Shown here: in pieces, positions 40,829 through 49,557 of the stretch
Layout of the letters: every line of letters starts with the position of its first letter
Position numbering within the stretch: position 1 is the first letter of the stretch
Source: Bacteroidia bacterium
GTDB lineage: Bacteria; Bacteroidota; Bacteroidia; 2-12-FULL-35-15
Length of the DNA stretch: 64,000 nucleotides
NCBI GenBank assembly: GCA_016786925.1
Contig: JAEUTU010000057.1
Span: 1-64,000, forward strand
Direction: 5' to 3'
Program-made: the position numbers and the translations under genes
The notes under the pieces: generated by a model
Databases searched by the model: none
What the model was told of the DNA's origin: nothing
What the model saw: only the letters and a program-made list of their open reading frames with translations

Positions 40829-42148
40829 TTATTCAGTATCTTTAAAATTGTTCTTGTTCATTTTACCCAAAGCATAGTTTAAACTAAGCATGGAGATCAG
40901 GTTGTCTGCGTTTCCTGTGTTTAGTTCATAGTTTTTACCAAAAGAGTAGGTAAGTACTATGTTTTGAGTAAGTGCATAATTAAGGTTGAGTGTAGCTTTA
41001 AAATCTTTAGTTGATTCAGTTGTTTTTGTAGTGATATTATTCACGGTTTCAGATGAAATTGTAACCGTTTGGAAACGTTGTATCAATTCACCATTAATGG
41101 AGAATTTACCTGTCTCAAATACGATCTTAGCGCCAAGGTCAATATTGTCGGAGTAATTGTTGGGTAAGTAATTTTTAATATATCGCACAACACCTAGAAA
41201 TTCAAAGTTGTGTGCCCAATTAACCTTCTTTCCACTTAAACGATAGCTGGGTGTAAACCAGATACCAAATTTTGGGACTTTAGAATAGTACACATCGTTG
41301 GTAGGGAAGTCGAGGGTGATGGCGGCAGCCATTTCCAAGCGGAAACCGTAGCGGTCATTAATGACCTCAGCCATTTTTTCGATTTGTTTTTTTGTTTCGG
41401 CTTTATCACCTGCTTTTCCTTCTAGTACCTCCTCAATTTTTTTGATCAGATCTTTCCCTTTTAAACTTTTATTATTGTTTGTGGCATCAGTAACAATTAC
41501 TTTGACCATCGATTCTAAATCTTTTTGTTCAGCTTCAGTGCCTTCTGTTTTTATTTCAGTAATGCGTTTGTTGAATTGATTTATGAAAGAATTAGCACTC
41601 ATGGTGTCTATATTGTCCGCATTTTCTAACTCTAGCAGCACAGCGCTGATCTGTGAAATAGAAAATAAACCTTTGTACAATTTAATTCTTGCTTTTACAT
41701 AATTGTCATCTTCATTGAACTTAGACCAATCAATAACGGTTCTATATCCAATACCCATTCGAACATTATTTTTTGTGGTATCTGCGTATGATTTTTGTTC
41801 GTAGGATGCAAGTGAAAATGCAGAGTTTTGAGCCATTGATTGGCCCGGAGTAGGATTAATGTATTCAGTGAATGTAAGTTTCCTTTTAGGTTTTATCCAG
41901 TAGGGAGTAAATTCCAAAGCATAATTCTTAGGTAATGTAATGTTACCATCTTTAGAGAAATTGGAATACAAACTTGTTTCAAGAGCATCAAGTGTTTTTG
42001 GTCTTGAGATTTCAGAAGGTTGAACACCTAGGATGGTAAATGCAGGAATAGATGGACTTGTTAAATTGGTAAAGTCGACCTCATTTTCTTTTTGTGCGAA
42101 AGTATTGAGCAATAGCCCGGAAAAAAATATAGTGTAGAAATATTTCAT
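40829..42148 (-). CDS. Probable outer-membrane beta-barrel protein, unknown
   Basis: 439 residues with a signal peptide (MKYFYTIFFSGLLLNTFAQ). Alternating polar and hydrophobic residues with aromatic ends suggest amphipathic strands (RMGIGYRTVIDW, FRLEMAAAITLDF, FGIWFTPSYRLSG, DFKATLNLNYAL, NIVLTYSFGKNYEL, ISMLSLNYALG). A lysine-rich helical insert (~195-270) interrupts the strands. The final residues do not end in the classical aromatic residue, so the barrel call is tentative. It lies 4 bp after the 113-residue gene and 19 bp before the coiled-coil gene. Confidence 0.6.
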   Translation of the reverse strand: MKYFYTIFFSGLLLNTFAQKENEVDFTNLTSPSIPAFTILGVQPSEISRPKTLDALETSLYSNFSKDGNITLPKNYALEFTPYWIKPKRKLTFTEYINPTPGQSMAQNSAFSLASYEQKSYADTTKNNVRMGIGYRTVIDWSKFNEDDNYVKARIKLYKGLFSISQISAVLLELENADNIDTMSANSFINQFNKRITEIKTEGTEAEQKDLESMVKVIVTDATNNNKSLKGKDLIKKIEEVLEGKAGDKAETKKQIEKMAEVINDRYGFRLEMAAAITLDFPTNDVYYSKVPKFGIWFTPSYRLSGKKVNWAHNFEFLGVVRYIKNYLPNNYSDNIDLGAKIVFETGKFSINGELIQRFQTVTISSETVNNITTKTTESTKDFKATLNLNYALTQNIVLTYSFGKNYELNTGNADNLISMLSLNYALGKMNKNNFKDTE

Positions 42149-42152
42149 AGGA

Positions 42153-42494
42153 TCAAAGTTTTATAACGGTTGGAAAAGATAGCAATCGATCATCGGGGTC
42201 TGCATCACCGGAGATCATCTCAAATTGGTGAGCATTAAGATTGATCTGCAAAGTGCATAGATCGGTATCATCTCTAAAGTCAGTTATGACTGCGCTTATA
42301 ATGATCTTTTTATTTTTAATGTCGTCTTTAGATCCGATAGGTTCGTTTTCAATGATATTTTTTTTTGTTATTGCTTTGCCATTTGGTTTTATAAGTGTAA
42401 TAACTCCGGTTTGTCCATTTCCAATGATGATAGTAAGATTATTCTCATCCAATAGTTCCTTTTCAAAGGTTAACGTGTTTTTCTTTATGTTCAT
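42153..42494 (-). CDS. Small cytosolic protein, first gene of the unknown cluster
   Basis: 113 residues without a signal peptide. It is beta-rich, with TFEKELLDENNLTIIIGNGQ, TGVITLIKPNGKAITKK and an acidic tail-proximal stretch ISGDADPDDRLLSFPTV. I recognise no family. It is paired with two envelope proteins in one probable operon and has a good promoter upstream, so it is probably real and expressed. Confidence 0.62.
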   Translation of the reverse strand: MNIKKNTLTFEKELLDENNLTIIIGNGQTGVITLIKPNGKAITKKNIIENEPIGSKDDIKNKKIIISAVITDFRDDTDLCTLQINLNAHQFEMISGDADPDDRLLSFPTVIKL

Positions 42495-42606
42495 TTTTAT
42501 TTATTTTGTATTCGTTACAACAATACACCAATTTCCCAATACAAGTCAATGGATGTTAATAAGTCGCTGAATAATGTTACATTTTTGAAAAATTGTTTCA
42601 ATTTTT

Positions 42607-42636
42607 CAAAGGTAGTTCAGAGCAAAAAGTTTTCAA
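42607..42636 (-). promoter_or_regulatory. Bacteroidota promoter of the unknown three-gene cluster
   Basis: Minus strand: TTG at 42634-42636, a 19-bp spacer and TACCTTTG at 42607-42614, a full TTG / TAnnTTTG match. The predicted leader is about 105 nt. The rest of the 279-bp gap 42495-42773 holds nothing else visible. Confidence 0.65.
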
Positions 42637-42773
42637 CGGACAAATGCTGCTGCGAATGCAACCCGTTGTAGCATGTTGGTAATTAGGATGTTGGCGAGTT
42701 GTTTGCTTTGCGTTTAAACAAAGTGTGCTAAGAAATAGATCTATACTATCTTTTTGAAAATGAGTAAGCAGGA

Positions 42774-43211
42774 TCAACGATGAATGATAATGAACTCTGT
42801 TCTTCTGTTTTTTTGATGTTCTTCCTCTGTTTTCGCATTTTTAATTAAAGGCTTTGTTGCATTATATCCCTTATAAACGAGTTGTTCTTTTCTAACTCCT
42901 TTACTTATTAAATATTCAGCAACGGCTTTTGCTCTGGCACAGGTTAGGCAGGACGATGATTTTGTGGAATATCTTTCATCGCTATGGTTTCCTATTTCAA
43001 TTATCAAGGAGGAGTCGCTTTTAATGAATGCTGCCATTTCATCTAAAAAGCTGAAACTCCCGGGAATGATGCTTGCTTTTCCCAATTGGAAAGTGATATC
43101 ATAGCTGATGTATTTATTATTGTTTTTAAGGAATACATCTTTTATAGCCATTGTTTGGGAGACAATGATCGTATGGGTGAAAAAGAATAAGATAAATGAA
43201 ACAGGTTTCAT
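42774..43211 (-). CDS. Small OmpA-family peptidoglycan-binding protein
   Basis: 145 residues: signal peptide (MKPVSFILFFFTHTIIVSQ) followed directly by an OmpA C-terminal domain. Diagnostic segments are SLIIEIGNHSDERYSTKSS, then RAKAVAEYLISKGVRKEQLV with the conserved arginine, YKGYNATKPL, and HQKNRRTEFII. There is no barrel, lipobox or other domain, so it is probably a soluble periplasmic protein that binds diaminopimelate of peptidoglycan. It lies 6 bp after the T9SS cargo gene upstream. Confidence 0.85.
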   Translation of the reverse strand: MKPVSFILFFFTHTIIVSQTMAIKDVFLKNNNKYISYDITFQLGKASIIPGSFSFLDEMAAFIKSDSSLIIEIGNHSDERYSTKSSSCLTCARAKAVAEYLISKGVRKEQLVYKGYNATKPLIKNAKTEEEHQKNRRTEFIIIHR

Positions 43212-43217
43212 AAATGC

Positions 43218-44561
43218 CTATTGTTTAATGAATTTTTTAGAAATAGTTCCTGCTTTAAAAAAATAGATCCCCGGTGAGAGCGAGGAGATATTGATGCTGT
43301 TTTTCCCTGGTTTCAAGCTCCCATTTAAAAGTACTTTCCCTTCAATACTCATTATTGAATAATAATTTTCTAATGCATTAAATGTGGATTCGAACATGAT
43401 CTGATCGCTCGCAGGATTCGGGTAGAGGAGTGTATGCATTGCCATCTCTTCGATACTTGTTGCTACCGGAAATTGGTAGGTAGATAAACCTATTCCCCAA
43501 TAGTCGGGCATCACATGTATTCCGCTTCCATCTACTGTTACATTGTAAGTGGTATCGGTTCCGCTAATGTCGGCTATATGATTTCCTGCATAATAGACAC
43601 GCAGTAAACCGTTATCATCCATTAAAGGTGTGATGCTGCGTATTTCCGATAAATAGTTGCCATTGGTCCAGCTAAAATCTCCCCGTGTATGAATAGGCGC
43701 ATCGTCATGATACCAATTGCCATTTAAGGCTTCACATTTAAATTGATGCAATGCCACTTGTGTCCATGCGCCATTGATCACTTGTGCTACATCGGTGAAC
43801 AGATAAATGCTGTCATTGATCGCTAAGGGTGAAGGTGTACTTAATCCCCAATAGCCACTTGCAGCAGGATACACATCATTGGGTAATGTAACAGCAATTT
43901 GTGGGGTGTTGAAATTTGTTCCATCTGCCGAACTCATCATACCAATGCATTGGATCGGACTCGTATTTAAAATTCCACCGGCAGTAAAAAATAAACGGAT
44001 ACTATCATTATACAACATCACTCCGGGTTCGCCAACAATGGAGCCATACCAGGTGGCTGTTCCCGGTGATTCTAAAACAGGATTCACATCCATGGTCCAA
44101 GTTATGCCATCGCTGGATGTAGCATGTGCGATCAGAAAATCTTCCGCTACATTTGCCGGATAACAAGTGGTGTACATGTGATAGACATTGTCTTTGACCA
44201 CAACAGAAGGCGTTTCAACTCCTCCTTCATAATAGCTGCCGGTAAGGGGCTCAAGGACAGGTGTGGTAGGTGAGAGGCTCCAATTGATGCCATCAGTGGA
44301 AACCTGACGATAGATCTTTACTTTGTTGACACCTGTGATCCCAACAGCAGCCGAGATGTACATGATATACTGACCGTTTTCTTTTAGCAGACAAGGGTCG
44401 TTCCAGGCAGCATCGGCAAAACCGTCACCATATTTAATGATGGGCAAAGTGCCTTGCGGAGTAAATTGCGGAAAAAAACTGGTGTCGATCTGAGCTGTGG
44501 ATGGCTGAAAACAAATGACCGAAATGGTTACAAATAGTAAGAATGTGATTTTTTGTTTCAT
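43218..44561 (-). CDS. T9SS-sorted five-bladed-propeller, glycosidase-like protein
   Basis: 447 residues from the ATG at 44561 (MKQKITFLLFVTISVICF); the longer open frame is repeat DNA and is rejected. After the signal peptide comes a fold like GH43/GH32/GH130 propellers: WNDPCLLKENGQYIMYISA, GVETPSVVVKDNVYHMYTT, GEPGVMLYNDSIRLFFTAGG and STPSPLAINDSIYLF. These are typical blade motifs, with acidic residues that could be catalytic, but the family is not fixed. The C-terminus is a T9SS domain (LYPNPASDQIMFE, SIEGKVLLNGS, LSPGIYFFKAG, basic end). It is probably exported and may act on polysaccharides. Confidence 0.78.
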   Translation of the reverse strand: MKQKITFLLFVTISVICFQPSTAQIDTSFFPQFTPQGTLPIIKYGDGFADAAWNDPCLLKENGQYIMYISAAVGITGVNKVKIYRQVSTDGINWSLSPTTPVLEPLTGSYYEGGVETPSVVVKDNVYHMYTTCYPANVAEDFLIAHATSSDGITWTMDVNPVLESPGTATWYGSIVGEPGVMLYNDSIRLFFTAGGILNTSPIQCIGMMSSADGTNFNTPQIAVTLPNDVYPAASGYWGLSTPSPLAINDSIYLFTDVAQVINGAWTQVALHQFKCEALNGNWYHDDAPIHTRGDFSWTNGNYLSEIRSITPLMDDNGLLRVYYAGNHIADISGTDTTYNVTVDGSGIHVMPDYWGIGLSTYQFPVATSIEEMAMHTLLYPNPASDQIMFESTFNALENYYSIMSIEGKVLLNGSLKPGKNSINISSLSPGIYFFKAGTISKKFIKQ

Positions 44562-44574
44562 TTTTTTTGTAAAG

Positions 44575-44725
44575 CGAATAGTAAATAGTGAATAGTAAAC
44601 AGTAAACAGTAAACAGTAAATAGTAAACAGTAAATAGTAAACAGTAAACAATGTCGATAAACTCTTTAACTCAACAATTCTCCAACTCAACAATTCTCCA
44701 ACTCTCCAATTCAACAACTCTCCAA
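44575..44725 (-). repeat. Heptamer (R1) plus GT-rich (R2) repeat tracts
   Basis: 44575-44651 is a run of about eleven 7-bp units AGTAAAC / AGTAAAT with variants (AGTGAAT). 44667-44725 is an R2 tract (complement of GTTGAGTTGGAGAATT). R2 touches the stop of the upstream gene (44726) and R1 comes before the next start (44561), so in gene direction the order is stop - R2 - R1 - start. Confidence 0.85.
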
Positions 44726-45289
44726 CTACTGATTCATGGCTGCTGCTTTTGCTGTGATCTGTTTTTTGATGTCGAGCATGATGTTGTCGGACAAACAATC
44801 TTTGCAGATATTTTCTATTTCTGAAAAATAGTTTTGAATATCCTGCTCATAATCGGAGCCGGAAGCATAAAACTCATAAGCTAAATTGTCGATGAAGAGA
44901 TTCTTCTCTTTATCATCAAATGTTTTGTAGTAGTTCAGTGCTTCTTGAGGGAAGAGTTGCATATAGGACTTGGTATAGCTTCCAACCACTTCACTTAATG
45001 CTCCATCCGATTTTTGTGCGATGACACGGTACACCTGAAAATAGAACTGACGTGTATCCGCATTGTCGTCATCCAAACTATCCAGACAAGCAAATGTTTC
45101 GTTGTTATCTGAAGGTTGTATCGTATTGTCAAGGATGCCCTGCGCAAATACTCTGGAAGGGTAGGTATTGTTTGTTGCAGGCTGACTTGTAAGTCCTGTT
45201 GTGTCTGTATTAGCCTGTTCTTGCTTGTTGGATGGTGCTGAGCAAGAAAAGAATGCAAGTGTTGAAAAAAGGAAGATGTATGTTTTCAT
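44726..45289 (-). CDS. Hypothetical lipoprotein
   Basis: 187 residues from the ATG at 45289 (MKTYIFLFSTLAFFSCSAPS, lipobox cysteine ~16); the ~60 further in-frame codons upstream are heptamer repeat DNA. A Thr/Ser/Gln-rich linker is followed by a helical domain with cysteines (FACLDSLDDDNADT, NICKDCLSDNIM). No family recognised. It lies between repeat tracts and two T9SS cargo genes; its function may relate to the envelope. Confidence 0.65.
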   Translation of the reverse strand: MKTYIFLFSTLAFFSCSAPSNKQEQANTDTTGLTSQPATNNTYPSRVFAQGILDNTIQPSDNNETFACLDSLDDDNADTRQFYFQVYRVIAQKSDGALSEVVGSYTKSYMQLFPQEALNYYKTFDDKEKNLFIDNLAYEFYASGSDYEQDIQNYFSEIENICKDCLSDNIMLDIKKQITAKAAAMNQ

Positions 45290-45329
45290 TATCTGCGAAT
45301 TACGAATTATTACGAATATACGAATTCCG

Positions 45330-45558
45330 AATAGTAAACAGTGAACAGTAAATAGTGAATAGTAAACAGTGAACAGTGAACAGTAAACAGTGAACAGTAA
45401 ATAGTAAAAAGTAAAAAGTAAAAAGTAAAAAGTAAATAGTAAATAGTAAATAGTAAATAGTAAACAGTCAACAGTCAACAGTCAACAGTTACTACAAATA
45501 TTCCAACTCAACAAATCTCCAACTCTCCAACCTTCCAACATCTAACCTCCAACAACCA
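45330..45558 (-). repeat. Long heptamer array (R1) plus R2 tract
   Basis: 45330-45490 holds about 22 heptamers: AGTAAAC, AGTGAAC, AGTAAAT, AGTAAAA and AGTCAAC in blocks of like units. 45500-45558 is the R2 tract. The 46 bp around 45487-45532 recur exactly at 46927-46972, crossing the R1/R2 junction. The block structure (runs of one variant) suggests slipped-strand expansion. Confidence 0.85.
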
Positions 45559-45559
45559 A

Positions 45560-46891
45560 CTACTGCTTTATTAACTTGATCATCTTTCCTTGCGTGTTCA
45601 ATAAGTAGATGCCGGCAGGAAGATCTTCTACAGAAAACTGGGCAGGTAATGCGCTGTATGCTGTTTTAATGAGTACACCTAAAGCATTGTATAATCGTAT
45701 TTCAGCAGGTGCAGTATAGGCTTGACCTCCACTGATCGTAATGGTGTTTTGTGCCGGATTGGGATAAACCTGTAATTGAAAATCGTTTTTGAAGGACGCA
45801 TTCATTCCGGTTAAAACAGGATGCTTTTTAGGCATGTACCATGGATCGCAATCAAATACATCGGTGGTATCGGATGTAAGCGTGTTGCCATATACAACAA
45901 CAAATGAAAGGTCGCCCCAGGCGGTGAGTGTTGGTTCACCTATTGCCATTAAATTCCCATGCCCACCGGATATGCCTGTTGGTTGAAGGATCAGCTCTTT
46001 TGGACCCCAGCTGTTCCAATCGTTGGCAATGAGTTGTTTTGATCGATAGATACAGCGTATTCCACTTGTATTGTCTGCACAAAAATATACCCACCAGTCG
46101 GTTCCATCATTGAATAAATGAGGTTGAACATCATAGGGTGCTTGATCATTAAGCACATTGGTGATCAACACCGGAGTTGACCATGTTGTTCCATTATCAT
46201 TGCTAATGGAGTAGTGCATGTACCGGTCTCTGTCGAAGATCAATACCAGTTGATTGCCACTAATGCGCTCAATGTGCGGATTGTCTTCCTGACCGCTGGT
46301 GCTCAAAATAGAAACAGCTGAAGTGGTGCTTGGATTTACAGGAACATTACGCATAAACATGATATCTGTACTTTGAGTTCCGGCTCCATCTTTGGTATAC
46401 ACAAAAAGATCGAATGTGTCGGAATTGAGCAGCACACCATTGGCACCACCATCAAATGAAAATGCTGTTTGTAAATTAGAAGGTGTCCATGCCCCAAAGC
46501 TTAAGGATGTATCCGAACGGTAAGCGGTGATAATATCACTCTGCATATAGTTCGGACATCCAAAAATATTTGTTAATGTATCAACCCCTATTAATGGACC
46601 GCGGTAATAGGGATCAAAATTGAAACAAAATGGATTTTGTAACAGATCAGTGATCCAGGAAAGAGCATCCACCGGAAGATAGGTGCTGAATAAACGTTTT
46701 CCATCTCTGGTAATATTCAGCCCGTCTTCCCAACCACCTACTTGTATGGGTTGCAGATACGGTGCTGCATAGGAGGTGTCGGCTACAAAGAAGGTAGCAT
46801 TGCTCTTAATAGCCGGCCAGTTGGGCTGTGCAAAACAAAATCCGGTGAAGACCAAACAAAAATAAAAACTGAGGAGATATGATTTTTTCAT
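45560..46891 (-). CDS. T9SS-sorted sialidase/BNR-like propeller protein
   Basis: 443 residues from the ATG at 46891 (MKKSYLLSFYFCLVFTGFCFAQ). The body has propeller-type blades with one clear Asp-box-like BNR motif (SISNDNGTTWSTPVLI) and others such as NQLVLIFDRDRYMHYS and VQPHLFNDGTDWWVYF. The sialidase catalytic residues cannot be confirmed. The C-terminal T9SS domain reads VYPNPAQNTITISGG, LYNALGVLIKTAY, LPAGIYLLNTQG, then a lysine-containing end. It is probably surface-exposed or secreted, like the similar protein two genes on. Confidence 0.78.
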   Translation of the reverse strand: MKKSYLLSFYFCLVFTGFCFAQPNWPAIKSNATFFVADTSYAAPYLQPIQVGGWEDGLNITRDGKRLFSTYLPVDALSWITDLLQNPFCFNFDPYYRGPLIGVDTLTNIFGCPNYMQSDIITAYRSDTSLSFGAWTPSNLQTAFSFDGGANGVLLNSDTFDLFVYTKDGAGTQSTDIMFMRNVPVNPSTTSAVSILSTSGQEDNPHIERISGNQLVLIFDRDRYMHYSISNDNGTTWSTPVLITNVLNDQAPYDVQPHLFNDGTDWWVYFCADNTSGIRCIYRSKQLIANDWNSWGPKELILQPTGISGGHGNLMAIGEPTLTAWGDLSFVVVYGNTLTSDTTDVFDCDPWYMPKKHPVLTGMNASFKNDFQLQVYPNPAQNTITISGGQAYTAPAEIRLYNALGVLIKTAYSALPAQFSVEDLPAGIYLLNTQGKMIKLIKQ

Positions 46892-46905
46892 GTTATGTGA
46901 ATTAT

Positions 46906-46997
46906 AGCGAATAGTGAACAGTAAACAGTTACTACAAATATTCCAACTCAACAAATCTCCAACTCTCCAACTCTCCAACTCAACAATTCTCCAACTC
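46906..46997 (-). repeat. Short heptamer run plus R2 tract
   Basis: 46906-46929 has three heptamers. 46930-46997 is an R2 tract reaching the stop of the 800-residue gene at 47000. 46 bp are identical to 45487-45532. Confidence 0.85.
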
Positions 46998-46999
46998 CG

Positions 47000-49402
47000 T
47001 TACTTACACTTCGCTTTGTTGTAATCAGCTTTCACATTCGGATTGTCAAACACCTGGAAAGTTAAGTATGGTTTTCCGAAGAGTTTGCAATAGCGGTCGT
47101 GGTTCGCTTTCTCTGCCTTTTGCAAGGCTTCCACAAATAAGCGCGATTTGATCAACTCCGGTACTTGTGAGCAGAATGAGATATACGCAAACAATACTGC
47201 TTCTTGTGGTTTCTCTTGTTTGATAAATGGAGCCAACAAATTGGTGGCATATTTATAATCTTTGAAACGGGCGAATACATACGCCAGCTTCAAATTGTTC
47301 TGCCAGGATGATTCTTTGATGTTGTAGAATGACTTCACTTTGTTGATACATGCTTCTATGATCGATTCTGCACCATCAACGGTATCGTAGGTTTCGATAA
47401 TACGGAATTGCCATTCAGTGTTTAAAGCATCCACGTATTTTTTAGGGATATTGCTTTTGTATAAAGCATCAATTCTTCCTTGCATTTCACCTTGTGCTTT
47501 TTTATCGCCAATAGCACTGTCTAATTTAACGGCACAGAATAAATTATTGAAGGTGATATAGCTGTTCGATGGATCAAGTGTTGCCAGTTTTTTCATTTGT
47601 GCATAATCTTCATCATCAGCATTATTGTTCTTCATTTTGTAGCTATTCACCACCTGATTATTCAACAAGCCTGAATATTTTGCTTCCATCGGAATGTTCA
47701 TTTTGGCAGGAGCATCGGCTGTATATTTCTTAGCCGCTAATTGTTTGCCGATGAAATACTGGATCTTGTACGCTTGTTTCATATCGGCCTTTTTAACGGC
47801 CTGATTGAATTTGCTCACGGAGAATTTTTCTTCTTTCGGTCCGGTAATATCATAGGTTACATCCATCACGATCTGCGCAAAACGCTCTTTCGATAAGATC
47901 GGTTCCAGCTCTTCTGCCAATCCTTTAGAATTGATCTCTTTGATGGCTTTTTCCTTGGTCATTTTTGATAGATAATCGTATTTCCCATCTTCGGTTTCCA
48001 TTTGGAACAAACTCCATGAATCGCTTGTTTTTACGTTAGTCACCACTCCCGGCTTTTGATATTTGGCCATGGCTTTGATAATGCTTTCCGCACGTTTCTT
48101 TTGTAGCTTGGCATTGGCAGCAGCATCACCTTCAATAGAAGAGTAGGCGGTGATGTATAATCCTTCAATAAAGAAATCAGGCTCCTGCATAGCATCTAAA
48201 AAGGGTTGTACATCGGTATCTTTATAATCCGATTTGTTCTTTTCAAAAGGAACAGTAAAGGTCAATAAGGTAGATTCAGATTTTGGTTCAAATGGGGGTT
48301 TGTTATAAGCATCGTCTTCCGGCATGTATAACATACTCAATGGAGAGTTCGATTCCTGATCGCCTTGTTCCAGGTACGATTTCATCACCGTTTTACATAC
48401 TTTTCCATCCTGAATGATCAATAAGTTCAATTCATAATCACCAACAATGCCTTTTGGTAATTTGCCCAGTTCTACATCCAGCTTGGTTACTTTCTTGCCT
48501 TTTTTCTCCGGCTTGATCAGATTTTTGCTCAGGATCTTATCCTTGGTCATTGTTTTTAGCAATTTCCCTTTGCTTAATAAGTTGTAGTCGATGATGTTGT
48601 AGTTCTCTTTTTCATATTGTGCACGTTGAACCACATCAATTGCCAAACCATCGGTAGGCTTTTTGATCAATTTTAAAAAGGCTTTGAGGTTATCGTATTC
48701 CATGTAGATCTTCCCATCTTTTTCGTAGATCCCGTTTACCAAACCTTCATAATCCTTAAACTTTTCACAGTTCTTACACACACGGTTATCCGGTGCTTTT
48801 ATCTTTTTGTTTTTAGAAGTATAAGGAACTTTTAGTTCTTTCTTTTTATCGGCCCCTGTATTGAAGGAGTTATAACTTCCGAATACCATGGATACATAGG
48901 CTTTTTTACCGTTAGGTTCTAAAGCTAATTTCGGACTGCCAAAAATGTAATTGCCATTTTTGATGATTAACAAGGCTTTTTTATCCATTTTCCACTTGGT
49001 AAGTGTTGCATCGGCAATTTCCTGTGGGGTAGCAGCTGCTTTCCCTTTAACAGCTGATGCTGCAAAAACGATCTCTTCTGCATTTTTGGTTCCACCAACA
49101 GCTACCACACGCTTTTGAGTGGTTTCATATTTCCCTTTGCTGTTCACTAATGAAGCTTTGTTATTCTTTGCCATGTCCTGCGCCTGAATGTCGGCAGCCT
49201 GAGCCAATGTTTCATTGTATTCGAGTGTATCGAGTCCATTTTCCACACGGTATTTATTCAATCCTTTCAAGATAAGCTGTGCAGCCTGATCTAGATTGGT
49301 ATTGGCAGCAGCAGGTTCCGCTTTTTTAGCATCTTTTTTTTGAGAAAAGGCGCCCAAAGAGCCGAAAAGAAAAAGGGCAATAAAAAGGTAATTTTTGATC
49401 AT
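47000..49402 (-). CDS. Large secreted CAP / OmpA-like / helical-repeat protein
   Basis: 800 residues with a signal peptide (MIKNYLFIALFLFGSLGAFSQ). Residues ~35-175 resemble a CAP/SCP domain (ILKGLNKYRVENGLDTLEYN, LAQAADIQAQDMA, AYVSMVFGSY), though the full set of active-site histidines is not visible. A cysteine pair (DNRVCKNCEKFKDYEG) and a beta domain follow. Around 385-450 is an OmpA-like segment (LTFTVPFEKNKSDYKDTDVQ, EGLYITAYSSIEGD, KKRAESIIKAM). The rest is helical and TPR-like. This domain combination is unusual. It probably links the cell wall and outer membrane; the function is unknown. Confidence 0.7.
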   Translation of the reverse strand: MIKNYLFIALFLFGSLGAFSQKKDAKKAEPAAANTNLDQAAQLILKGLNKYRVENGLDTLEYNETLAQAADIQAQDMAKNNKASLVNSKGKYETTQKRVVAVGGTKNAEEIVFAASAVKGKAAATPQEIADATLTKWKMDKKALLIIKNGNYIFGSPKLALEPNGKKAYVSMVFGSYNSFNTGADKKKELKVPYTSKNKKIKAPDNRVCKNCEKFKDYEGLVNGIYEKDGKIYMEYDNLKAFLKLIKKPTDGLAIDVVQRAQYEKENYNIIDYNLLSKGKLLKTMTKDKILSKNLIKPEKKGKKVTKLDVELGKLPKGIVGDYELNLLIIQDGKVCKTVMKSYLEQGDQESNSPLSMLYMPEDDAYNKPPFEPKSESTLLTFTVPFEKNKSDYKDTDVQPFLDAMQEPDFFIEGLYITAYSSIEGDAAANAKLQKKRAESIIKAMAKYQKPGVVTNVKTSDSWSLFQMETEDGKYDYLSKMTKEKAIKEINSKGLAEELEPILSKERFAQIVMDVTYDITGPKEEKFSVSKFNQAVKKADMKQAYKIQYFIGKQLAAKKYTADAPAKMNIPMEAKYSGLLNNQVVNSYKMKNNNADDEDYAQMKKLATLDPSNSYITFNNLFCAVKLDSAIGDKKAQGEMQGRIDALYKSNIPKKYVDALNTEWQFRIIETYDTVDGAESIIEACINKVKSFYNIKESSWQNNLKLAYVFARFKDYKYATNLLAPFIKQEKPQEAVLFAYISFCSQVPELIKSRLFVEALQKAEKANHDRYCKLFGKPYLTFQVFDNPNVKADYNKAKCK

Positions 49403-49507
49403 TAGTTATGAGCTGTTATTTGTGAAAAATTGTAGTTCTGTTTATTAGTTCTAATTCGCTTTTTTTAGTAGGTTTGTGAAGCTCAAAAAAATGAGTACAC
49501 AGCTTTA

Positions 49508-49536
49508 CAAATATATTTTTTGAGGGATTAAAACAA
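49508..49536 (-). promoter_or_regulatory. Bacteroidota promoter of the 800-residue gene
   Basis: Minus strand: TTG at 49534-49536, an 18-bp spacer and TATATTTG at 49508-49515. Leader about 100 nt. The divergent biotin carboxylase gene starts 22 bp to the right. Confidence 0.6.
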
Positions 49537-49557
49537 GAATTTATTAATCAACATTTT

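Noticed and set aside
43218-44798. A 526-residue version of the glycosidase-like protein and a 250-residue version of the next lipoprotein (to 45478), with N-termini made of LLFTVYY-type repeats
   Set aside because: The extra N-terminal parts are translations of the intergenic heptamer and R2 repeats. Proper signal peptides begin at 44561 and 45289.
45330-45490. CRISPR array
   Set aside because: Units are 7 bp in direct tandem with no spacers, and no cas genes are near.
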